DNA from: Cryptomeria japonica
Lineage: Eukaryota > Streptophyta > Pinopsida > Cupressales > Cupressaceae
Length of the DNA stretch: 64,000 nucleotides
Direction: 5' to 3'
NCBI RefSeq assembly: GCF_030272615.1
Contig: NC_081405.1
Location: 471,932,008-471,996,007, forward strand
Shown here: piece by piece, positions 11,801-22,868 of the stretch
How the letters are laid out: every line of letters starts with the position of its first letter
Numbering within the stretch: position 1 is the first letter of the stretch
Notes under the pieces: model-generated
Told to the model about the DNA's origin: nothing
The model's database searches: none
Seen by the model: the letters and a program-made list of their open reading frames with translations, nothing else
Program-made: the position numbers and the translations under genes

Positions 11801-13191
11801 TTGATAATCTTCAATTTGTCTTCAACGGGTTCGATTGACCTCCTTTCTTGCCCTCGAACATAAAATTTGCTTGGTCTTTGTTCAGGACGTACCTTATGAA
11901 GAACTTCAGTCTGGTCCTTCAGTGAGGGACAGGAGCGAAATTGACCCTCTAGGCAAGGACTTCATCATTTCATTGTTTTTGATCAAGTCTGGATGTTCTA
12001 TCATGCTCATTTCGTCCTTCACCATGCCTTTGATGTCTCGATTCGTCCAAACAAGGTCAGGAATGGCTCAACTAAGCATTTTCGCTCTGGACCCTTGGTG
12101 AGGGACACGAGCGATTCGCCTTGGTCCCTTGGAGAGGGACAGGAGCGCTTTTCGCTCTGGACCCTTGGAGAAGGACACGAGCGAAATTTGACTTTTCGCA
12201 CTCTCGATCAGGACATTTCCCTTTATGTTTCTTCTTTCTTATACTTTAAGTTATATTCCATATATACTTTCAGGATGTTTGAGAGTGGTTTCAGACCTCC
12301 AGGAGTTATATTGCAAAATCTAGTTTTTGGAGGTTTTTCAGTTTCCAGACTTAGTCAAATTTCAGGATCAGGACATTCCAGACTTAGCCAAATTTCAGGA
12401 TCAGGACTTCACTCAAGCCGGACCTGCTACCCTGTTGATCTCCCCGACAGCGCTTCAAGTTATATTCATTTGATAAAATGCACCTCTTTAGACCTTTTCA
12501 CATCGTCAAGACGTTAAAATCTTGCAAGGACAAAGCAATATTGGATTTGTAGCTCCGGTCCTTCACTGAGGGACAGGAGCGATTTTGCTCCTGGAGGCAT
12601 TTCTGTGCTCATGAAAATCTTCAATTTATATTCAATGGAAAGATCTCGCCTTTCTCCATCACTTCCAATTCGTAATTCATCTTGACCCTGCAGGAATAGT
12701 AAGATATTTGAAAACGAGCTCCCGTCCTTCACTGAGGGACAGGAGCGATTTTGCTCCTACAGGCCAAAATATCATGATTTTACACATTTTATCACTTCAC
12801 AAGGCGAAAACAAATCATTTCCAATGCCCAGGATCAAATATCAAAAAAGTCAAAATTTGGTCAAAAATATTCAATTGGACAAAATTCATGTTTCATCATC
12901 AACACTTAGACAAATTTAGACTCTGCGTTCAAAATTCCAATTGAAAATAGACCATTCTGGCGAATTCATTTCATTCAAAATTACATCCTACAAAAGGTAA
13001 GCTCAAAAAGCTCTCAAAACTGACTGGATTCTGGCCTGAAAAGACGGTAATTAAAACCCTAAGGCTTGACCCTAAATCCAGACAACTAACAAACTAACAA
13101 AACCCTAAAAAAGCAAAGTGAAAACGAACAAAACGAGCAAAAAACATGGGTCCCCATTTGCAATGGGGCGATGTGTGAAAACGTCACAACA
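8814..13191. mobile_element. 4.4 kb solo-LTR-like insertion with hairpin repeats
   Basis: Begins TGTTGACGTGTATTTTATAC and ends GTCACAACA, flanked by the 5 bp duplication AACGC (8809-8813 and 13192-13196). It has no convincing coding sequence. It carries a poly-A/poly-G tract near 9080-9110, small AT-rich blocks (10.8-11.0 kb) and eleven copies of a GGTCCC...GGGAC hairpin motif between 11066 and 12750. TG...CA ends and a 5 bp TSD imply LTR-element integration. With no internal PBS, PPT or ORFs recognised, a long solo LTR is the simplest reading. A non-autonomous large element is the alternative. Confidence 0.7.
11066..12750. repeat. periodic hairpin motif, 11 copies, about 167 bp spacing
   Basis: Copies of a 33 bp motif (tcgccctggtccc then ttggaga then gggacaggagcga) start near 11066, 11233, 11396, 11563, 11739, 11906, 12081, 12118, 12153, 12548 and 12715. 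Spacing is 163-176 bp for most neighbours, with a local cluster of three at 12081-12185. The arms pair imperfectly (TCGCYCTGGTCCC with GGGACAGGAGCGA), while the sequence between copies is not obviously repeated. Function unknown. Confidence 0.85.
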
Positions 13192-13196
13192 AACGC

Positions 13197-14817
13197 ACAT
13201 CGCTGCAAAGTGCCAAATTGGTTTGTAGGGTCGGGCTTCTCTAGTCGAAGTATCAATTCTTCTGTGTGAGGAGAGGAAGATTTCCCCTCCCTTCCTGAAC
13301 TTACCTGTGCAATGTAAGCTCTCCAGTAGTCCTATGAGTCTGGAGGCAGATTGCTGGTATCAAGTCCTCCATCTACGCCAGGTGACGGTGGCAATTCTGG
13401 CAATTTCTCCACCCATACCCCGAGGGTCTCCAGCAGCCAAGAGTCGATTGTCTGCTCTTGGTGGCCATTAGCATGGGTGGGACTCAACTGTGGGACGACG
13501 TCCTCTTGTCCAGAGGTCACCCTAGGTGGTGGTGGCGGTGATGCCTCCACATCCACTGCATCAATCACCTGGGTTGGTACATCCTTCGTTTGCTCAACCA
13601 CGTGGTCTATCAAGAGAGTTCTCGGCCACCATCACTTCCACGGCCATGCCATTGTCTCCTACCCCTTCTGTCACCTCCTCGGCCACTAGATTATCACCAC
13701 CCCTTATTCCAACCTCAACTGGCAGTCGGCCTAGGGCTGGAGCCAAGCGAAAAATTTCATCATCTTCACTCTCATCATCTGATGAGGATGCCTCCACGAC
13801 ATCTTCCTCACTATTCCCGCTGCCTGCACTGGGAGATTGCCCCACATCTTGCTGTCACCTCTTCCTCTGTGGTTCCTCGTGCGTTGTCATGATGTCCAGA
13901 TTCGCCCAGTAAAAGATGGGGGGTTTGTATGGCTCTAGTTTGGCTAATGGTTGCAAGTCACCCCTCTTCTCAGGTGGCACTCCTGTACGAACAACATCCA
14001 GAAACATGGCAATGGCATGATGTGACATATAAAAAACCTTGTGCTGCAGCCCTAGGCATTCGCGGATGCACTCAGAAAGGAATGATGCCCAATTGAAGAC
14101 CGTGCCATTCCGCGACCCGTTCATCAAATACAACATCCACATGACGATGTCCGACCCTCGACTGGCTCCTGCCAGTCTGCTTTTGATGATGTCCATGATA
14201 CATCACCACTCCGCATTCGCCAGAAATGTCCACTTCGCACCGCGGCTACTGCCAGATTTCCATATACTGTCCTGTTCGCCTTGTGTCAGGTCCCCTCGGC
14301 AAACTAATAGAACCAATTGCTGCTTTTGTTCTAATGTCATCTTCCTTTTAATGACAAGGCTGCCTTGGTTGGGAATCCCAAAATTTTTGGCAAACTCAGG
14401 GGCGGAATAAGAAATGGTGAGATGACATCCCCCATATTGTACGATAGACCTGTGTGTATGCCGATCATATCTTGCCACCATTCCCTTCAGTACAGGCTCA
14501 AATTCCTTAATGTTAAAGACTGGCATGGTCAGAATGTGGTCGACCTCTGCCCTCTTCAAATTCATTTTAATAATATTGGTATCATCCGTCTCCTCCCACC
14601 ATGTCATGTAGTCGCTGCCATTTAACCCCTCCCATGTCAAAGACTGCACAGTCACGGGCTCATCTTTCTGCACACGCGCCCGCACCTTCTTCCCTTTGCT
14701 GCTTCCTGGTGTGGCCATGTTCTCTACGAAAATGACTGTGCCTTTGTCGCTGGGGTTTCCAAAACTCATCCGTGGCATACCTGGATCAATTTGTATAAGT
14801 TGCAATTCCTTGTTCAA
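13197..14817 (-). pseudogene. extra ORF of O, N-terminal and central part
   Basis: An uncharacterised protein of about 540 codons here plus about 215 in the part beyond the insertion. Blocks on the - strand: a Lys/Arg-rich start (14.7-14.8 kb), SLTWEGLNGSDYMTWWEETD (near 14.6 kb), SYSAPEFAKNFGIP (near 14.4 kb), a helix-rich block with FNWASFLSECIRECL and FYMSHHAIAMFLDV (13.9-14.15 kb), then an acidic Ser/Asp/Glu stretch (SSDDESEDDE) and a Pro-rich stretch. One TGA near 14200 and frame changes near 13850 interrupt it. It lies in sense downstream of pol, where other plant gypsy elements (Athila, Tat types) carry extra or env-like ORFs, but I see no signal peptide or obvious membrane segment. 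A distant link to plant-mobile-domain or plant transposon-protein families is possible but only a guess. The relic at 4.1-5.9 kb is homologous. Confidence 0.65.
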
Positions 14818-14899
14818 TTCTCCTGCCGAATCTGCCCTGTTGCTGTCAAAGCCGTTAGTCCAACTGTTTCCGCAACTGACTGAATTCTGCTAGCTGTTT

Positions 14900-15600
14900 T
14901 TGGCGTACGAAATTTTTTCTTGCCTCCAACCGTACGGTGTGCACTCCCCGTACGGATGTTGCATGTACAGATTCCCAGTGGACGATCTTCCTTCTTCGGC
15001 CAACCACGTACGGATTTCACCCAGTTTCGTACGAATCTTTTCAACGTGTCTCCTTACCTCCTTGCGTTTGATCTGGATGACCATACAAACTTTAGCTATC
15101 TTTGTACGAAATCTGTTCGGATTTCTTATGATCAGACTATGCTCTTCCTCTGCAATTTCCGTACGGCTACCGTACAAATTCCCTTGATCTTTGCCTCTTG
15201 CACTGTCGTACGAACACCGTACGGACTTCTATCTTTGGTAGTGGCTGTACGGAAATTGTACTAAAGTGTTCGGTTTGTTCTGTGCTGTGCAATTCTCCTC
15301 CTTTGTCCTCCCCGTACGATCACCGTACGAGTCTTGATTTTCTCCCTCTGCAATGCAAGTCGTACGAAACCCGTACGAATGTCCCCGTGTGCCAAATTTC
15401 GTACGGAAATTGTCGTACAGGTATACTTCCACCACTGTCTCTTCCGTACGGTTGCTTCCCTCGTGCTAGTTTAGGTTGTATAGATCCGTACAAAGCTGCC
15501 TGCCCAATGTTGCGTAGATTGAAATCCTCTTGCTTCCCAATTCCTCCTGCTTCTTTCTTGCGCAATGTGCTTAGAATGGCTGGGTAGAGATTCTTGTACA
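14900..15600. repeat. CGTACG-rich spacer of O
   Basis: About 700 bp between the extra ORF and the hAT insertion, dense in the palindromic core GTAC in the contexts cgtacgg, cgtacga and ccgtacg, more than 20 occurrences. In most frames it reads as PYG or RTV repeats and has no stable ORF. The same motif density occurs in element I at 24490-25560, also downstream of the coding part. This looks like a structural or regulatory spacer of the family. Confidence 0.8.
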
Positions 15601-15796
15601 ACTTTTTGTTTTTAGGGTTAGGCCCTACTTTGTCAATTTTTTATAAAATAATCTTTTTTCCACTTCATACACCTTTTCTTTTTGTAACTTTATAATAATT
15701 GTCCTTTGTTTTAATTTTTGAATTTTTCCTAACCCCTTCTCTTTAATTTTCAAGTCATGCCTTACTCTTTCTATTTTTAGTATTCTTCTTTTAAAC
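15601..15796. other. AT-rich segment of O next to the hAT insertion
   Basis: T-rich on the + strand, with no ORF or motif. It is the remaining O sequence between the spacer and the hAT terminal repeat. Confidence 0.4.
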
Positions 15797-16180
15797 TAAG
15801 TTACCGGTTCGGGTTCGGATTTGGGTACGGATTAGGCAATTTTTTTTCTTTCTTGGGTACGGGTACGGGCTCGTCCGTACATATATACATATATTAATTA
15901 TAAATTTATATATATATACACATATATTATATATATGTTCAAAATATACAATCCATACAAAAATAAAATATACAATGTGACTTTCCATACATAAATGATA
16001 AATCCATTATTGCCAATGCCAATAAATATTCATATATCGCAAATGTTATCAGTAAACTAATAACTAAAGTCTAATATCATATTCATTATTTGCAAAAAAG
16101 ATAATATTCAAGTTTCAAGTTTCAAAATGTGAATATGTCATGACATAATAAAAATTCAAATTACAAGCCATCTATGAGAT

Positions 16181-17365
16181 TTAAATTCCATATTCATCTT
16201 CATCTGAACCATCCAACCCAAGCCCAAGGTCATCAAGTGGTTCAAAACCAACATCAATTGAACCACTATCGAATGGAATGTCACTCCCACTAGCCAAGTC
16301 TCTCTCAAATTCCGTAGCTGCCTCGTCTATAGAGACTTGGGCAAGTTGTGCAACTGTAGCATCTAAATCAGCACACTCAGGGGCTAGATCCCAATTCCTT
16401 GTTGCACCCACATTATATTCAGGGTCCTTATGTGACAACAAACAAAGGTTGGAGTGTACGTAGACCAAATCCTCAGCTCTCTTTGCACCCAAACGATTAC
16501 GTTTGACTGAGTGGATGAAGGAGTATGTACTCCAATTCCGCTCAGCTGAAGAAGAACTTGCAACCTGTTAAAAGTTAAAACATAATTAGAAATTTATAAA
16601 TTATAAAATAAAAATATGATAGCATCAAATGGAATTGGAAAACTATAAAAATAAAAAGATACATACTTTGGAGAGAAGTTTAATTGCAAGAGGCTGCAAG
16701 TAAACGAAGCCTTGACCATGTACATACCACCACTCATCAGCATCCATCCCATATCTAGCATTGAGAGATACAACATCATGATTTTTTGTGGATACAAATT
16801 GGCCAAACTCCTTCATGACAACATTTCTTGTCTCGTCATCTTGATATATCTTTTTAAAGGCAGCTCTATAGCCAGAAGCAACCTCTGCATCTCTATATGG
16901 TGGTACCCTCCTTGGTGTTGCAAGCATCTCTGCACTATAAAATTTTGGTGTCAAAGCAAATGCTAAGAGATGTAAGGGATTGGTCATCTTGTTCCAACGG
17001 TCAACAATAATATTCTGTACAACTTTGAAAAATGTTTTCGTTGGGTCATTTACTTTTCTTTTTATTATTTCTCTTATTTTCTCCACCATGCAATCCATGC
17101 CATCATAAATCTCACCCAAACATGGGCGATCGGTATCGGCATACCTAATCATGCTCATGATGGGCTCAGTGAAATTCAAAACATATTCCACATTATCCCA
17201 CCATTTCTCATCAAGGATCAATGCTCTTACTTTTAGAGCTCTTTCTGTTTGGGCTTGCTTCCATACACTCCAAAATCCGTTGATGACCATAGAACTCAAG
17301 GCCTCTCGCACCTTCACAAGTTGTCTTAAGACGAGTGTGTGAGATGCAAATCGTGTTTCAGCTAC
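16181..17365 (-). pseudogene. hAT-A transposase, C-terminal exons with dimerisation domain
   Basis: Two exons on the - strand, 16667-17365 and 16181-16564, separated by a 102 bp intron (GTATGT...ACAG). The first starts ETRFASH after another intron and holds the long helical part of the transposase (IMSMIRYADTDRPCLGEIYDGMD, PLHLLAFALTPKFYS). The second begins ASSSSAERNWS and contains KRNRLGAKRAEDLVYV, the hallmark hAT C-terminal dimerisation region, then an acidic tail ending DEDEYGI before TAA. These two exons are intact frames. The protein would bind element ends and cut and paste the DNA. Confidence 0.8.
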
Positions 17366-17456
17366 CTAACATGACATGAAAAAATACACAACATATATCA
17401 ATTATAAAAACTAAAAGACTAAATAATTAAAAAATAAAATTTAAATTAGTAATTAC

Positions 17457-17648
17457 CTTCAACAACTCCAACTTGGAGAAGGTCCTAAAAATGGCTTGTG
17501 ACATATGATGATTAGTCACAAACATTTAAATCTCCTCGCCCTCGTACAGTTTTTTCACCCAATCAATTTGTGTGCCAATCTTTTGCATGATTAAATTGAG
17601 TGAGTGGATTGCACATGGTGTCCAAAAGATGTGACCCTATGTAGCCTC
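17457..17648 (-). pseudogene. hAT-A transposase, middle exon fragment
   Basis: On the - strand this gives GHIFWTPCAIHSLNLIMQKIG, the conserved WxPCxxHxLNL block of hAT/DUF659 transposases, then IDWVKKLYEGEEI and a TAA, and further SQAIFRTFSKLELLK up to a GTAATT splice donor. The intron (17366-17456, 91 bp) leads to the next exon. The frame joins 19137-19242 when the solo LTR 17649-19136 is ignored, with an in-frame TAG just before GHIFW. Confidence 0.75.
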
Positions 17649-19136
17649 TGATGAATCAATGATGAACAGTTAATACCAAACCGGTACTGAGAGGGGGGGG
17701 GAGGTGAATCAGTACTGAGAGAAATATCTTTTCCTTGAACCGGTTTGACTGAGAACACTACACTTGACTGGCAAGCAATATCACTGGTCTAAACCAGATT
17801 ACTACCGGTTGAACACAGTAAGAATGTGACAGACATAAACCGGTAACTCTTAGGTTTCCACACAATCTAACATCTTATTTCCATTTCACCCATATGCATA
17901 CACTAGTAATACATCAACAGAAATGTAAAGACTTACTGGTCAACACGCTTTACCGCTTGATAGAGAATAACAAAGCATCACACATAACACATATTTTTCA
18001 CGTGGAAACCCAACTGGGAAAAACCACGGTGGGGATGAATACCCACAAGTTGTTCTTTGAACCCTTTTGAAGTCCGCTCTGTTAGGAGCCTAGTCCGGTT
18101 AAAGACTTTACAATAGGTTCTCTTAGGAACCGATCCTGCTAGGGATCACCCGGTTAAGGGATGGCTAAAATACCCGGTTAAGGGTTAAACCCTATTAAAG
18201 GTTACCTTGTTAGAGGATTTTAAGAACTCAATGATTTTGAGTCACCCTGTTAAAGGATTTAGAGCAAGCCGGTTAAAGCTACCGTGTTAAGGGATTTTCC
18301 AACTATTGAAGTGGTTAGAGGTCAACAGGTATTACAATGATCTGGTAACAACACTTCAATGCCAATGCAAATCCGCTTTAGTTCCTTCCTTTTGCAATCA
18401 CACTCTGCAGATATCTATCCTCTTATCTGGTCTGGCAAGAATCACGTATCTCTGCACTTAGATACACACAACATTTGCTAACAACCTCAACATGAAAATC
18501 AACATCGACCTTATAGGAAACAGATAGGTCGGTAGCATAAACCCTAAACCCTAAACATTTAGGTTAAGCAATTTAGTCGGTTCAATCCTAACCGTCGAAC
18601 ATATTGCATTGATTACAACAGTCTTGAACAGATCTCAAGACATTCTCCATTCGTTCTTCACCGCTTCTTGGAGGCTGATAACCCATCACGCGTTCTCCAT
18701 CGTTTACAGAGACTTAGCACATTCCCGAGGTAGATAGGGTCAATCTCCTTCGTGCAAGATCCTTCACGCGCACAAGGTTGACGTGGCAACACAATCTGTT
18801 CTTCATTACAATGCTAACTCATCACACGATGTCATCGGTTGAATCACACAGGCATAGAACACTTCAACCTGAAACCCTGAAGCTAAGACTACCAACTGGT
18901 AGTCATACCATATGAAACCTTGATGCAAGACATTCCATATACCGGTTCACATTCCAACATACCGGTTCACTTGGACAGGCATACCGCTTCACTTTTTCAC
19001 ATATACCAGTTCACAACATCATACCGGTTCTCTTGCAAGTTGCTTACTTCAATATACCGGTTCACTCTTCAGCATATTGACATCAATGACAACATACAAT
19101 ATCATCATGTCATCATACTCTGGACATATGCCAACA
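17649..19136 (-). mobile_element. solo LTR inside hAT-A (TSD GCCTC)
   Basis: 1488 bp beginning TGATGAATCAATG and ending GGACATATGCCAACA on the + strand. The duplication GCCTC lies at 17644-17648 and 19137-19141. On the - strand it starts TGTTGGCATATGTCC, a typical LTR start. It is rich in accggtt motifs (about 18.9-19.07 kb) and carries a G run at 17692. A short telomere-like run (accctaaaccctaaa) lies near 18540. No coding sequence. Confidence 0.8.
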
Positions 19137-19242
19137 GCCTCCACTATAGTCCCCGCTGCCCTACAATTTTTAGCATTGTCCTTTATGACTTGGACAACAT
19201 TTTGAGGCCCCACCATGTCAATGCATTCTATGAGGGTATTGG
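19137..19242 (-). pseudogene. hAT-A transposase, DUF659 middle fragment
   Basis: Short - strand fragment with ECIDMVGPQNVVQVIKDNAKNC and AAGTIVEA, the part of DUF659 containing the conserved VVQVxxDN motif; element hAT-B has NVVQIITDNA. It is bounded by the TSDs of two solo LTRs. The Asp of the DN motif is present. Confidence 0.75.
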
Positions 19243-20488
19243 TGGTGCAGGAGCACCTAACACAAAGGCATAAAATGAGTCTATAAGAGGATAAAAATAA
19301 ATTCATAAGTATTCAATTACATTTTCATTTGTAATGTCATTTTGAGTCAATATGAATCAATATGTAAGGCTAAAAGAGCCCATTGTAATGAGTTGTCCAA
19401 GTTGTCCTAATAAGGTCTTGAATTGGTCATTTGGTAAAATTTGTATAAAATAACCTTGGAGGGGTAAAATGGTGACAAAAATACATCATTATTCCATCCT
19501 AATATGTTTTGAAGGTTTAAAGTCATTTGAGTCAAAAGTTGTAAAAGTTGTAAAATGCAACTTTTCAAAAGTTGTAAAAAGACCAAAATGGGAAGTTGTA
19601 TGGTTATAAGAGGAAGTTGGGTAGTTGTAACTTCCATGTGAAGATGAAAAGGCTATAAAACCTATGTAATGGTCTTTCATAAGGGTAGGTAAAAGTTGGA
19701 GAAGGAATTGGAAAGCATTGGAAACATTGTATTAATGATGATTTAAGTTATAACTAAGTCTCTTCTTTCATTTGGTTCATGTGGCATTTATTTTCATGAA
19801 GATTTGAGTAAGCTACATTGTTTTTTGTCAAAACCGTTTGTAACTGCCAGACCCCTGACCTAGGTAACCAGTTTTAGAAATATCGCCATAACTTTTGATT
19901 CAGCCGTTGGATCGGGTTATAATTTGGACAAAAGTTTCATATCTCTGAAATCTACAATCCAAATGGAGCGATTGGCTCTGTGAGCAATATATAAAAAGTT
20001 ATTAACGACTGTACATGACTGTATTTTTCTTGTTCCCTGGTATTGGACAGTGTACTTTCAGTTCTTTGCATGTATACTCATGAATGCAGGTTATGTATGG
20101 CTGTGGAAGGCACTTGGAGATAGTATGGAATATGTTAAAACAATCACACTATGGTGGTATAGTGTTTGGATAAAACAAGAAGCCTAAACAAGACTTTTGT
20201 TGACAGTTTCCATACAAGTTGTACTGAGAAGAAGTCTTGTTGCTACTACAGTGAATGAACTTTGTGATTGCCATCCAAATGTGAATGACACCATGAACGG
20301 TTAAAGGTTGTATTGTGAATCTTGTTGAGGAAGTGGATTAAGAACCTTGAGTATGAATCCAAGTAATGTGTTGGTCAATGTGAAATTGTTGCCTTAAAAC
20401 AAGTTGTCTTGAGTTGTTTTGCCATATTTGATAGAAGTTGTGCCACTTTTAGGTATGAAAGTTGGTTTTGAAATGATGCTCTGCATCA
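19243..20488 (-). mobile_element. solo LTR inside hAT-A (TSD ATTGG)
   Basis: 1246 bp starting TGGTGCAGGAGC and ending GCTCTGCATCA, with the duplication ATTGG at 19238-19242 and 20489-20493. The ends form a short inverted repeat (TGGTGCAGGAGC with TGATGCAGAGC). Contains the LTR-like sentence 'ataacttttgattcagccgttggatcgg' near 19890. No coding sequence. Confidence 0.75.
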
Positions 20489-20607
20489 ATTGGCAATGAA
20501 ACTTGCATCTTTCACTTGCTCCTCACAATCCACCGCTTTCAAAAACATTGCCCCTTTAGGGCACACTGCTATAACATTGATCAATGGCCTATTTTTTCAA
20601 TCTTTCC
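20489..20607 (-). pseudogene. hAT-A transposase, DUF659 N-part fragment
   Basis: The - strand gives RPLINVIAVCPKGAMFLKAVD and EEQVKDASFIAN, matching the DUF659 block that in hAT-B reads RTLLNFFVASNSALVFIKSVDAS. The frame runs directly into 19242 when the solo LTR is ignored, and into 21378 when the MITE is ignored (with one stop at the junction). Confidence 0.75.
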
Positions 20608-21377
20608 CAAAGATGTAAATATCTTAATCGGCAATAAATCTTTTGACCGAAATTTTTTAGAAAATCGGGAATCGGCAAAAAAATCGACAATAAATTGACA
20701 AAATTATCGAACATTTGAAAATATATAATTACTTAAAATATTCTAAAAACACACACATATACACTAAATTTATAAAACACAATATAGTCTCTTTACTTAA
20801 ATTAATTTAAATCTGTTAAGTTTTATAGATTTGTAATTTTAAAAAAAAATTAAGCATTTAAAAATTTTAAATTTTAATTTATCAAATACTAATATTAAAA
20901 ATAAAACAATAAAATAAAGTAACTGTATACGATTTAATTTTTTATAAATGCCCATTATTAAAATTTAAAATACATATTTGAAATTTTATAAAAGAAAGAA
21001 ATAAGCTAATTTAAAAAAAACCTAAATAAATTAAACACTAAGCAAACAATTGTAAAAATCATTTTTTTTCGGCAGCCTTCTTGGAGGTTGCGGTACGAGA
21101 GGCGACGCCCAACACAGTTCATGCAGGCTTTGTGCAGGTCGACGCCTAGCATGAGTCGCTCAACTTTTTACAAGTTGACGATTCGAAAAGAAGTTTGAAG
21201 TCAACATACGCGATTTTTTACATTTAACTCACGATTTTATTGCGATTTTTAACCTACGAAAATCGCGATTTAAAAAAAAAAAATCATTTGCGATTTTTTG
21301 GCTGATTAAATCGGTAGGGCAAATGACTCCGGATTTATCGCGATTTAAACGATTTTGACCTGATTTTTTCATCTATG
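20608..21377. mobile_element. hAT-type MITE (770 bp, TSD ATCTTTCC)
   Basis: The 8 bp duplication ATCTTTCC (20600-20607 and 21378-21385) flanks a block starting CAAAGATGTAAATATC and ending GATTTTTTCATCTATG, an imperfect terminal inverted repeat (CAAAGATG against CATAGATG). The interior is AT-rich and repeats short cgattttt / atcggcaa motifs at the subterminal ends, as in the other CATAG-type hATs here. A GC-richer core (21070-21170) has no ORF. Non-autonomous. Confidence 0.8.
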
Positions 21378-22154
21378 ATCTTTCCATCCATTAGAAACGA
21401 TGGTCAAACTTGTTTCCGGCCATGTATCTTTGATGACTTTCAACTGTGACTCTACGGATGCTTTCTCCTTTGCCAATAAGGTGGTTCTCACCTTTTCATA
21501 CCCTGGACAAACATAATCAGAAGGTGTGTTGCAAAGGGTATGTACCATGTCCCGAAAGTAAGGTGATCTAACAAGGTTGAAAGGAAGCCCATTGCCATAA
21601 GGGCAACGCCCAATGCTTTGATCTACAATCTCTCTCATTTCATTTTTGAAGGCAGTATCCAATGGGCCTCTTTTCCGTGAAGCCACAACATTTTGATTCT
21701 CTAGTGGAGCAACTGGTGGTTTTGGCATGAAAGGATGCGAACCGGCTATTCTTGTGGAGCCAATACTACTAGAAGGCCTCGTAGTCTTCGAGCTTGACTG
21801 GACAAGAGGATGATCAGTCTTTGCTTTGCCACTTCTCCTATCAGCTTCCTCCTGTTCTCTAATATATTCCAAAACTAGAGCTTTTGACAGCCCCTTGCCA
21901 TCTGATCCCTTACAAAATTTTATTCCACGCTCGGGGATGAAACGAAGGTGGCCTTTCACTCAATAGTATGAGCTGGTATACTCAGTGCCACAATGGTTAC
22001 ACTTCCAAACAAAACCCCGACCACCAGACACTTGCTTGATCATTGTTGTATAATGCCAAAGTGGTGAATCTTGATCAATTTTAAAGGGGTTATTTTCAGT
22101 TCGGGTATGGCCAATCGAACTAGAGTTTGCACTTGCACTTCCAATTTCAACCAT
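21378..22154 (-). pseudogene. hAT-A transposase, N-terminal BED zinc finger part
   Basis: On the - strand the protein starts near 22154. It has a BED-type finger with WHY, KCNHC (CxxC) and GHLRFIPERGIKFC (His and Cys ligands). An in-frame TGA lies at the middle of the finger (near 21960). It continues through a Ser/Pro/Lys-rich linker into SQLKVIKDTWPETSLTIVSNGW, the start of the catalytic region; in hAT-B this reads LSDGWTD, so the Asp before GW is Asn here. Probably inactive even without the insertions. Confidence 0.8.
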
Positions 22155-22868
22155 TATGTATGATTATATGAATAATGCACCTAAAATAAAAAGAGAAAAC
22201 ACAACATTATTGAAAAAAATTCATAAAATTTCGGCATTATAACCCCATACTATGCATACAAAGTGTAAAAAAATATACAAAACTTATTTAAAAAAATTTA
22301 GAAAAATTAAAAAAAAAAAATTAAAAAATTTGAAAAAAACTTTAAGAAATTCTTGAAAACTAGTAAAAAATTCAGATTCACTCACCTTTGATGGCTAAAT
22401 CTTTCTTCTCCAGTGATTCCTATGCCTTTTATGCATGTCTCACATCTTGATAGTCTCTACCTTCGAAGAAAAATGCAAAAACTAAGAAACCTAGCTTTAG
22501 AGAAAAAATCTTCAAAAATGTAAATAGAATGAGTTGAATGAATGTTCTGATGCATGAAATGCATCATAAAGGGGCGAATTAGGGTTTAATTATTAAAAAG
22601 CTATTTTTTAAAGTCCTTTTTTATTGTTTTTTGACCCGTGGGCCCCATTTTTGGGAACCCACGGGCCTGGGTTCACCTGGGTCCTCTTGGGTTCGACCTG
22701 GGTTCCACCCGGGTTCTTCCCAGGTGGCCGGGTTCCTTGTGGGTCTTGCAGGGAACCCGACCACCTGGGAAGGACCCTGGTGGAACCCAGGTCAAACCCG
22801 GGCGGGACTAGGACCGCGCACGAACTAGGACCCGGACCCAAGCCAAAAGGACAAGAACCAGTAACTTA

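Larger units (their letters stand above)
15797..22868 (-). mobile_element. hAT transposon 'hAT-A' with three nested insertions
   Basis: Terminal inverted repeats TAAGTTACCGGTTC (15797-15810) and the matching GAACCAGTAACTTA (22855-22868). Subterminal parts are rich in GGGTTCGG / CCGGACCC-type motifs on both sides. The right end contains a GC-rich cluster of CCCGGGT/ACCTGGG inverted motifs (22630-22850). A clean 8 bp TSD was not found; the best direct match around the GGTTC core is 6 of 8 (taagttac against taacttag). The transposase lies on the - strand at 16181-22154. Length without the insertions is about 3.5 kb. Confidence 0.75.
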
